DNA from: UBA6382 sp963617965
GTDB taxonomy: Bacteria > Bacteroidota > Bacteroidia > Bacteroidales > Bacteroidaceae
Direction of reading: 5' to 3'
DNA: 64,000 nucleotides
Assembly (NCBI GenBank): GCA_963617965.1
Contig: CAVEQO010000001.1
Location: 1-64,000 of the forward strand
Position 1 is the stretch's first letter, and every line of letters begins with the position of its first letter. Shown piece by piece: positions 25,759 to 32,320 of the stretch. The translations under genes and the position numbers were made by a program. A model generated the notes under the pieces. The model did no database searches, was not told the DNA's origin, and saw only the letters and a program-made list of their open reading frames with translations.

Positions 25759-28086
25759 ATGAAAAGAATTTTTGCTATTGCTTTGGGCTTTGTGCTCACT
25801 TTGGGAGCTATGGCAGATGACCTCTCGGCATTCAACGGTCTGGTAGGACGTCTGCTCCCCAACCTGTCTTCGCAGATTGAGGGCAAGAAACTTCCTGCCA
25901 AGAAGACCGGCGACTATTTCCAGTTGTCAACGGAAAACGGGAAACTCATCGTTGCCGGCAATAACGCCAACTCCATGGCCGTGGGTCTGAACTATTACCT
26001 CAAGTACTACTGCAACACGGTGGTTTCATGGTTTGTCGACGAGAAGTTCGATGCTCCCAAGGCTATTGTTCCCATAGCCAGCCCAGTCGCCATCAACGCC
26101 CGTGTGAAGAACCGCTTCTTCCTCAACTACTGCACTTTCGGCTATACCATGCCGTGGTGGAACTGGAGAGACTGGGAACACTTCATTGACTGGATGGCCC
26201 TTAATGGCGTTAACCTGCCGCTTGCTATCACCGGTCAGGAGTCCATCTGGCGCAAGGTGTGGATGAAGATGGGGCTTACTGACGAAGAGGTGCGCGCATA
26301 TTTCACCGGCCCTGCCCACCTCCCCTGGCACCGTATGATGAACATTGACTACTGGCCCGGGCAGGAGGGAGCCTTGAAGGCAGTGCCCATGTCGTGGCTG
26401 AACGATCAGGAGGAACTGCAGAAACAGATTGTGAAGCGCGAGCGCGAATTCAACATGCGTCCCGTGCTGCCGGCCTTCGCGGGTCATGTGCCTCAGGAAC
26501 TGGCAAAGTACTATCCTGATGCCAAAATCACGAAGATAGCGTCGTGGTCTGGTTATTCCGATGAGTATGCCTGCTCTTACCTTGACCCTCAGGACAAACT
26601 TTATCCGCAGATTCAGAAGCTCTTTATGGAAGAAGAGATCAAGACCTACGGCACAGACCACATATACGGACTTGACCTGTTCAACGAGCTTGAGCCGCCT
26701 TCGTACAAGTCTGACTACCTCGCACTTCAGGGCAAGCACACTTTTGAAAATCTCAAAAAGGCTGACCCCAAGGCCATCTGGCTTCAGATGACATGGCTGT
26801 TCTACAACGAATGGAGAGATTGGGGTGTACGCGAGAACAAGAACGGCGATGTTGCCGCTCCCGGTGAACCTGGCGACTCGTGCGCACGCATACGCAAGTA
26901 TATCACCTCCTATCCCAAAGACCGTTCCATCTTGCTTGACTACTACTGCGAGAACACAGAGATCTGGAAGAAGACCGACAAATACTACGGCGTACCTTAC
27001 ATATGGTGCTACCTTGGCAATTTCGGCGGCAACACCTCTCTGAGCGGCAACCTTGCGGAAATCAACAAGCGCATTGAAAACACTTACAAAAACGGCGGCT
27101 CTAACTTCTCCGGCATAGGCTCTACGCTCGAGGGTTTTGACTGCAACACGTTCATGTATGAGTTCGTCTTTGAAAAGGCGTGGGAGATTGAACAGACCAA
27201 CGACGTCACCAAGTGGATTGAGCACGTGGCCGATGAACGCTCCGGCGTGAAGGACGAGAACATACGCGCTGCATGGAGGTTGCTCGCCGAGACCGTGTAT
27301 ACCGAAGCCGACCACCCGGGACAGTGCCCGCAGATCAACGTACGTCCGTTCATGTCCGACAAGTGGGGTGAGAGCGAGAACAAATTTCGTACCTACTACC
27401 GCAACGTGGGCGTGAAGTATGACAACAAGGATCTTCTTGACGCAGTGGAGCTCCTGCTCAAGGGCAAGAGCACCGCACAGAACTACCAGCTTGACGTGGT
27501 GAATTTTACGCGCCAGCTGTTGGGCAACTACTCGTTCGCCATCTTCTCCGCCTACAAGCAGGCCTACAAGAAAGGCGACTTCAACACCATGCAGGAAAAA
27601 GAACGCCTGATGCTCTCGCTGATGGAAGATGTCGACCGTCTCTGTGCAACGCAGAACACGTTCCTTGTGGGCAAGTGGATTGAAGAGGCCCGCGCCAAGG
27701 GCGGCAAGGACTCCCTTGAAATCAAATACTACGAGCAGAATGCGCGCAACCTCCTCACCACATGGGGTGAAAAGGCTTCTCTGCTCAACGACTATGCCAG
27801 CCGTCAGTGGAACGGTCTCGTAGGCTCGTTCTATGCCCAGAGATACAAATTCTTCTTCGCCGCCGTGAACAAGGCTGTGGTTGAAGGCAAGGAGTTCGGG
27901 GAGAAAGAGGAGAAAGAGGTGCAGAAGACCATCACCGATTTTGAGGAGAAATGGTGGAAGGACTGCCTCGGCGAGTTCCCCTCCAAGCCTCAGGGTGACG
28001 GAGTGGCTATCTCGCGTGAGTTGGTTGCCAAATGGAAGCCGTACATCATGGCCAACAACGACACCAAATACCGCAAGAACAAGTAG
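25759..28086 (+). CDS. Alpha-N-acetylglucosaminidase, GH89 (NAGLU-like)
   Basis: This secreted glycosidase removes terminal alpha-linked GlcNAc, found in heparan sulfate and in alpha-GlcNAc-capped gastric-type mucin. The 775-aa protein has a signal peptide (MKRIFAIALGFVLTLGAMA), the NAGLU N-terminal domain, the TIM barrel and the helical C-terminal domain. Visible catalytic features are the barrel motif LAITGQESIW (Glu161) and DLFNELEPP (Glu310, aligning with the human acid/base region DTFNEMQPP). TLEG (Glu458) aligns with the human nucleophile region. The HGSNAT-like acetyltransferase follows after a hairpin. Gene products downstream in the window (NagA, glucokinase) could use the released sugar. 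Confidence 0.9.
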   Translation: MKRIFAIALGFVLTLGAMADDLSAFNGLVGRLLPNLSSQIEGKKLPAKKTGDYFQLSTENGKLIVAGNNANSMAVGLNYYLKYYCNTVVSWFVDEKFDAPKAIVPIASPVAINARVKNRFFLNYCTFGYTMPWWNWRDWEHFIDWMALNGVNLPLAITGQESIWRKVWMKMGLTDEEVRAYFTGPAHLPWHRMMNIDYWPGQEGALKAVPMSWLNDQEELQKQIVKREREFNMRPVLPAFAGHVPQELAKYYPDAKITKIASWSGYSDEYACSYLDPQDKLYPQIQKLFMEEEIKTYGTDHIYGLDLFNELEPPSYKSDYLALQGKHTFENLKKADPKAIWLQMTWLFYNEWRDWGVRENKNGDVAAPGEPGDSCARIRKYITSYPKDRSILLDYYCENTEIWKKTDKYYGVPYIWCYLGNFGGNTSLSGNLAEINKRIENTYKNGGSNFSGIGSTLEGFDCNTFMYEFVFEKAWEIEQTNDVTKWIEHVADERSGVKDENIRAAWRLLAETVYTEADHPGQCPQINVRPFMSDKWGESENKFRTYYRNVGVKYDNKDLLDAVELLLKGKSTAQNYQLDVVNFTRQLLGNYSFAIFSAYKQAYKKGDFNTMQEKERLMLSLMEDVDRLCATQNTFLVGKWIEEARAKGGKDSLEIKYYEQNARNLLTTWGEKASLLNDYASRQWNGLVGSFYAQRYKFFFAAVNKAVVEGKEFGEKEEKEVQKTITDFEEKWWKDCLGEFPSKPQGDGVAISRELVAKWKPYIMANNDTKYRKNK

Positions 28087-28123
28087 ACCTGTCGTATAGC
28101 TCTTTGCTGAGCTGACATATTCC

Positions 28124-28180
28124 AAGAGCCAGGAACTTGACGCAGTGACCTACGGGCAGTAGTCATGTTCCTGGCTCTTT
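28124..28180 (+). terminator. Terminator after the GH89 gene
   Basis: Perfect 13-nt arms at 28124-28136 and 28167-28179 flank a 30-nt loop, with a short T-run at the end of the 3' arm. The T-run is short, so partial read-through to the next gene is possible. Confidence 0.55.
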
Positions 28181-28272
28181 CATTTCCGCTGCTCTTGTTT
28201 GGATTAGTGGGAGTTGGCTGTCTCTGGCAGTGAAAAATAGCAGACGGCCGTGATTAATAATATAGCAAGAAA

Positions 28273-29427
28273 ATGAACAGAATACTCGCACTTGACGTGA
28301 TGCGCGGTATCACCATCGTTGGCATGATTGTCTTCAATACATGTTCGGGCTATCACTACGCCCCGCTCTGCCATGCCTCCTGGATTGGCCTCACGCTGGC
28401 TGATATGGCGTTTCCGCTTTTTATGTTCATCATGGGGATAACAACATTCCTGTCATTGTACAAATACGGTTTTGTCCCCTCGCGCAAAGTGTTCCGCAAG
28501 ATAGCAGGCCGTACATTGGGTATAATAGTGGTGTGCTGGTTGTTTGACTGGTTTGGCAGGAGCCTTTTCGGCTTTTGCTATGCAGACCCTTCCTTGCCGT
28601 TCATTGAGCGGTTGTGGCAAGCCTGCGACAATCTGGAGTATTTGCGGTTGTCAGGAGTGTTGGTGCGCCTTGGTCTGTGTTACGGTGCCTGTGCCCTGTT
28701 CTCGCTCTATGTCAGCCACAGACGTTTCCCTGTTATTATAGTGGCAATATTGGCCGCCTACTGGATTGTTCTGCTTGCCGGCAATGGTTTCGAATGTTCA
28801 TACGGAAATGTCCTCGGGATAGTGGATCGGGCCGTGCTTGGTGTCAACCATATGTGTAATGACGGTGGCATAGATCCTGAGGGCGTGTTGAGCACTCTGC
28901 CTGGAATTGCCCATGTAATGCTCGGATTTTGGGTTGGCAGTGTCTTGTTCACCGGTCGCAGGGACGGCTCCAATGCGGACGGACGGCTTCTTTTTGTGCT
29001 GCTGACAGGTGCATTCCTGCTCATAGTCGGTTATCTTTTGGGGCTTGTGTGCCCGGTCAGCAAGAAGATATGGTCTCCCTCTTTCGTAATGATTACTTGT
29101 GGAGCGGGTGCTTTGTTGCTTGGCCTACTTATATATTATATTGACATCAGAGGAAGGGGCAGAGGGCTTGCCGGCGTTTTTCGTGTATTTGGTGCAAACC
29201 CGTTGTTTCTCTATCTGTTAAGCGAGGGAATCTTGTGGCCGCTTGAATTGATAAAGTTCAACGTTTACGGTGGCGAACAGGATCTGTGGAGCATCATTTT
29301 CCGGCATGGTCTTGTGCCTCTGTTCGGCAATGAACTTGGGGACTTTGTCTTTGCCATGCTCAACGTGGCTTTATGTGGCATGGTGGGCTGGGTGATGTAT
29401 CGCAAACGAATCTTTGTTAAACTATAA
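28273..29427 (+). CDS. DUF5009 / heparan-alpha-glucosaminide N-acetyltransferase-like membrane protein
   Basis: This 384-aa multi-pass membrane protein is homologous to lysosomal HGSNAT, which carries acetyl groups from cytosolic acetyl-CoA across the membrane to terminal alpha-glucosamine. The signature HASWIGLTLADMAFPLFMFIMG (residues 34-55) includes the His that corresponds to the active-site His of human HGSNAT. About ten membrane helices are visible. It lies 186 bp downstream of GH89, the enzyme that acts immediately after HGSNAT in the human pathway. The substrate in this organism is inferred. No separate consensus promoter was found in the 28181-28272 gap. Confidence 0.82.
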   Translation: MNRILALDVMRGITIVGMIVFNTCSGYHYAPLCHASWIGLTLADMAFPLFMFIMGITTFLSLYKYGFVPSRKVFRKIAGRTLGIIVVCWLFDWFGRSLFGFCYADPSLPFIERLWQACDNLEYLRLSGVLVRLGLCYGACALFSLYVSHRRFPVIIVAILAAYWIVLLAGNGFECSYGNVLGIVDRAVLGVNHMCNDGGIDPEGVLSTLPGIAHVMLGFWVGSVLFTGRRDGSNADGRLLFVLLTGAFLLIVGYLLGLVCPVSKKIWSPSFVMITCGAGALLLGLLIYYIDIRGRGRGLAGVFRVFGANPLFLYLLSEGILWPLELIKFNVYGGEQDLWSIIFRHGLVPLFGNELGDFVFAMLNVALCGMVGWVMYRKRIFVKL

Positions 29428-29446
29428 TCCGCTGAATTGGTGATAG

Positions 29447-29460
29447 AGACCTGCAGGTCT
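29447..29460. repeat. 14-bp perfect palindrome downstream of the HGSNAT-like gene
   Basis: AGACCTGCAGGTCT is self-complementary. It lies 20 bp after the stop codon, with no T-tract. It may be a protein-binding site or chance; the remaining 29461-29611 gap shows nothing else I can name. Confidence 0.4.
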
Positions 29461-29611
29461 ACCATTGGTGCATTGACGACCTGCTTGCTGGAGCGGTAGC
29501 CTCTGTCTCTGTGGACTCGCGTCCCCACATATACATCTCTCTGTCGGGCATCAGGTCATCAATATTGTGGATGGCAGAAAAATAAGATACTGATTTAAGA
29601 CTAAAATACAC

Positions 29612-30076
29612 ATGGAATATATGTCACAGGAGGGCTACGATGAACTGGTGGCCGAAATAGAACAACTGGAAAAGATTGACCTGCCGGCGGCACGCGATGC
29701 CATAGCTGAGGCCCGCGACAAGGGAGATCTCAGCGAAAACTTTGAATACCATGCCGCAAAGCGTGAGCAGGGGCGCATTCTTGGTCGTATCCGTTTCAAG
29801 CGCCGTGTGTTGGAGAATGCCCGTGTGCTTGACCGTTCGCGCCTGCAGAACGATGTTGTGGGGTTGCTGAGCCGGGTGAAGATAACAAATCTCGGCAACA
29901 ACATGACCACGACATACCTCGTGGTCAGTCCGCATGAGACAAACCTGCGCGAGGGGAAGATTTCCGTCAAGTCTCCAATAGGGCAGGCTCTGGTAGGCAG
30001 AAAGGTGGGCGACGTAGTTGACGTGCGCGTGCCGGCCGGGGTTGTCAGGTTGCGCATAGAGAGCATTTCCCTCTGA
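29612..30076 (+). CDS. greA: Transcription elongation factor GreA
   Basis: This factor rescues backtracked RNA polymerase by stimulating cleavage of the nascent RNA. The 154-aa protein has the N-terminal coiled coil with the typical ARDKGDLSENFEYHAAKREQ segment (Asp/Glu at the tip, around residues 35-55) and the C-terminal FKBP-like domain (SPIGQALVGRKVGDVVDV). It stands as a single gene, preceded by a 184-bp gap and followed by the Hsp20 control region. Confidence 0.95.
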   Translation: MEYMSQEGYDELVAEIEQLEKIDLPAARDAIAEARDKGDLSENFEYHAAKREQGRILGRIRFKRRVLENARVLDRSRLQNDVVGLLSRVKITNLGNNMTTTYLVVSPHETNLREGKISVKSPIGQALVGRKVGDVVDVRVPAGVVRLRIESISL

Positions 30077-30089
30077 AATTGTTGCAGTT

Positions 30090-30102
30090 TGCCATTTTGG
30101 CA
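30090..30102. promoter_or_regulatory. Upstream 13-bp palindrome, copy 1 (candidate operator/enhancer)
   Basis: TGCCATTTTGGCA is a 5-3-5 inverted repeat identical to copy 2; the centres are 42 bp apart, four helical turns. It lies upstream of a sigma-54-like promoter for the Hsp20 gene. Confidence 0.5.
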
Positions 30103-30131
30103 TCGTTTTACGTCCTCTCGGTTGTTGTTTT

Positions 30132-30144
30132 TGCCATTTTGGCA
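30132..30144. promoter_or_regulatory. Upstream 13-bp palindrome, copy 2 (candidate operator/enhancer)
   Basis: This is identical to copy 1. The two sites lie on the same face of the helix, as expected for a dimeric regulator binding cooperatively. Confidence 0.5.
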
Positions 30145-30157
30145 CTGTTATCCATGA

Positions 30158-30173
30158 TGGCACGCCATGTGCG
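30158..30173 (+). promoter_or_regulatory. Sigma-54-like promoter of the Hsp20 gene
   Basis: TGGCACG-N4-GTGCG matches the -24/-12 consensus TGGCACG-N4-TTGCW except at two -12 flanking bases. The GG and GC dinucleotides have the required 10-bp spacing. The predicted start is near 30184, giving a leader of about 70 nt. No TAnnTTTG element is present in 30077-30255. Confidence 0.5.
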
Positions 30174-30245
30174 GTATATAGTGGTGAAAGCCGAAAGCTC
30201 CAAAGGGCTTGAGGCAAAGACAAACAAAAACAACAATTTAAAATA

Positions 30246-30250
30246 GGAGG
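30246..30250 (+). promoter_or_regulatory. Shine-Dalgarno sequence of the Hsp20 gene
   Basis: GGAGG sits 5 nt before the ATG at 30256. A strong Shine-Dalgarno sequence is rare in this window, where starts usually have AT-rich leaders, and suggests high-level translation of this chaperone. Confidence 0.6.
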
Positions 30251-30255
30251 TTATT

Positions 30256-30684
30256 ATGTTACCAGTAATGAGAACTAACGGTTGGTTTCCGACAGTGTTT
30301 GACGAGTTGTTCAACAACGACTGGATGCCCAAGATGAAGGCTACCGAGCCTGCCATCAACGTGAAGGAAGACGAGAAAGCTTACACCATGGAAGTGGCTG
30401 TGCCGGGTATCAAGAAAGAGTATTGCCGCATCAACGTCAACAACGACGGCAACCTTGAAGTTGCGATTGAAAACAAATTCGAGCACAAGGACGAGGACAA
30501 GAAGGAACACTACATCCGCCGCGAATTCAGCTATTCGAACTACCAGCAGACTTACGCTCTTCCTGAAAACGTGGTCAAGGAAAAGATTTCCGCCAAAGTT
30601 GAGAACGGTGTGCTCTGCATCACAATGCCTAAGCTCACCAAAGAAGAGGAGAAAAAGACCCAGCTGCAGATTGAAGTGAAATAA
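30256..30684 (+). CDS. Hsp20/alpha-crystallin family small heat-shock protein
   Basis: This is an ATP-independent chaperone that holds unfolding proteins. The 142-aa protein has a short N-terminal arm (WFPTVFDELFNNDW), the alpha-crystallin domain (around residues 30-130; AYTMEVAVPGIKKEY and ENGVLCITMPKL) and a short Lys-rich tail. It is monocistronic between its own complex control region and a strong terminator at 30746-30804. The chosen ATG follows a GGAGG. Stress induction is inferred from the family and from the unusual upstream sites. Confidence 0.93.
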   Translation: MLPVMRTNGWFPTVFDELFNNDWMPKMKATEPAINVKEDEKAYTMEVAVPGIKKEYCRINVNNDGNLEVAIENKFEHKDEDKKEHYIRREFSYSNYQQTYALPENVVKEKISAKVENGVLCITMPKLTKEEEKKTQLQIEVK

Positions 30685-30745
30685 CCGCAGTCTGCCGGAG
30701 GTGCAGGGAATGCGCCGGATACGGTTGGGCAAATTATACACCGTA

Positions 30746-30804
30746 GGGCGGGACGACACGGCAATTGAAAGGTTGCCTGTTGTCCCGCCCTGTTTGTGTT
30801 TTTT
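30746..30804 (+). terminator. Terminator after the Hsp20 gene
   Basis: A long GC-rich hairpin (arms around 30746-30765 and 30773-30790, one mismatch and a small bulge) is followed by a T-rich tract at 30792-30804. Confidence 0.75.
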
Positions 30805-30817
30805 CAGGCTCTTCCAG

Positions 30818-30846
30818 TTGGGTGTGTCGAAAAAAGGCTATCTTTG
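30818..30846 (+). promoter_or_regulatory. Promoter of the secreted protein gene
   Basis: TTG at 30818-30820 and TATCTTTG at 30839-30846 are separated by 18 bp. The leader to the ATG at 30903 is about 50 nt. Confidence 0.6.
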
Positions 30847-30902
30847 CACGCATACAGCGAAAATTAATACTCGGTAGAATTCAACACTTGGTGGCCCTGT
30901 TT

Positions 30903-32243
30903 ATGAAGACAAGAAGATATGTTGCGCTTTTACTGGCAGCTGGGTTGACAATGTCGTCGGCAGCCCAGACCGTCACAGACCGATTTGATTTTGGTCAGGC
31001 GGAAAGGACGGCGTTCTCTATGCCAAGGAACTTTTCCTATAACGAGATTCCTTATTTGATGATGTATGACGACAGCGATTGCAACACTGTACATCTGTAT
31101 GACGAAGACTTGGAACCGGTGAAGACCGTTGCCATGAAAGAGGGCATTTCTTTTAATTACAGGTTGTTGTATCAAGACGAGGAACGTGATGTCATTGAGG
31201 TTACAGAAGTGACAAAGTCGCAGACTACTGATGTGATGTCGCAGGACGAGTTTGTGCAGGACTACAAGGGCTGCGGCTTTGACGAGTCAGACCTTGTAAT
31301 CTCGGAAACGGGTGACGGCACAAGGAAAATCAGTCTTGACTACGGGGACGGAGATTTCCGGGGCAGCAACAGATATATGTATTTCGGCTATGAGTATTTC
31401 GGAAAGAAGTATCCCCACTACTATTTTATTGACAACGGGTCAGAGGTCTGCCCGTATACTGCAACGTATCGTGCGGAATACTCGGAATGGAGACCAGCAG
31501 GAACAAGAACCGTTGACTGTTCCAAACAACAAGACCGCATAAGGCTGTGCAACGTTAACCTGAACAATGGTGACGGAAGAGCCGTCAGCTATTTTGAATT
31601 GAGCCAGACTCTGTTTAACGATGATGAGATGTTTGAGTATGTGATGCCTAAATACAAGTTGTCAGCGCAGGGCAACGTCTCCTCCTCAGACATTTATTCT
31701 GTTATTGACTACGCAGAAAAGATTGTCACGACGCGTACCTCCGTAATCTCCGAACAAAGTGAACTGGCGTTGGCCGGTTTCCAAGTAGTGTCGGAAAACG
31801 GAGACGTGGTTTCTGACATTGTGTTTGACGGCGGTTTTGAAGGAAGTGTGGATGCAAAAACCGCATATGTCATTACCATAGGCGACATGGTCTACCTGGC
31901 ATTTTACGGTTATGGTAACGGTCAACAGTCTACCATCTTCTACAAAATAGACAAGAGTCAGATTTGCCCTGTCCAAAAAGCTAAAACCGCCATGGCGTCT
32001 ATGCGACTTGCATCAACAACGGTAAACAGCGGAGCACCAATCACAGTGGCTTTTGGTGACGGCAACGGGCAGGGGTCTGACATAGTGATGACCTCGTCCG
32101 CAGGGGTTAGGGTTAAGGCTTTCCATGTTCCGGCAGGACAAACATCAGCCCAAATCCGTGTAAATGTTCCAGCAGGAATATATTGTGTAAGCAGACTGCA
32201 AAAGGACAGGATATATGAAACAAAAAAAATAGCTGTAAAGTAG
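30903..32243 (+). CDS. Secreted protein of unknown function with possible C-terminal sorting domain
   Basis: I do not recognise the main body of this 446-aa protein. The ATG at 30903 starts a signal peptide (MKTRRYVALLLAAGLTMSSAAQ); the frame is open from 30765, but that lies upstream of the promoter and terminator. The body is acidic and aromatic-rich (many Asp, Tyr, Glu) and looks beta-rich. The last 70 or so residues (ITVAFGDGNGQ, then VPAGIYCVSRLQ and a final KKIAVK) resemble the type A sorting domain of the type IX secretion system. If correct, the protein is exported across the outer membrane. It is followed by a terminator facing the GH127-like gene. Confidence 0.65.
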   Translation: MKTRRYVALLLAAGLTMSSAAQTVTDRFDFGQAERTAFSMPRNFSYNEIPYLMMYDDSDCNTVHLYDEDLEPVKTVAMKEGISFNYRLLYQDEERDVIEVTEVTKSQTTDVMSQDEFVQDYKGCGFDESDLVISETGDGTRKISLDYGDGDFRGSNRYMYFGYEYFGKKYPHYYFIDNGSEVCPYTATYRAEYSEWRPAGTRTVDCSKQQDRIRLCNVNLNNGDGRAVSYFELSQTLFNDDEMFEYVMPKYKLSAQGNVSSSDIYSVIDYAEKIVTTRTSVISEQSELALAGFQVVSENGDVVSDIVFDGGFEGSVDAKTAYVITIGDMVYLAFYGYGNGQQSTIFYKIDKSQICPVQKAKTAMASMRLASTTVNSGAPITVAFGDGNGQGSDIVMTSSAGVRVKAFHVPAGQTSAQIRVNVPAGIYCVSRLQKDRIYETKKIAVK

Positions 32244-32262
32244 TGCTGTCAGTCTGCGATGA

Positions 32263-32302
32263 GGGCCACACCTGTTGATGTGCAGGTGTGGCCCTTTCTT
32301 TT
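32263..32302 (+). terminator. Terminator between convergent genes
   Basis: Perfect 12-nt arms (32263-32274 and 32283-32294) with an 8-nt loop are followed by TTTCTTTT. This is a typical intrinsic terminator for the plus-strand gene. Confidence 0.8.
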
Positions 32303-32320
32303 GCTGTGGTCAGTGCGATT

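Noticed and set aside
26026..28125. A 699-codon open frame antisense to the GH89 gene
   Set aside because: It is a composition shadow of the plus-strand gene, which has clear GH89 motifs; the translated product resembles no family.
29447..29460. 14-bp palindrome as a terminator
   Set aside because: It has no loop and no T-tract, so it is listed only as a repeat.
30765..30902. N-terminal extension of the secreted protein to 30765
   Set aside because: It covers the Hsp20 terminator and the promoter at 30818-30846; the signal peptide starts at 30903.
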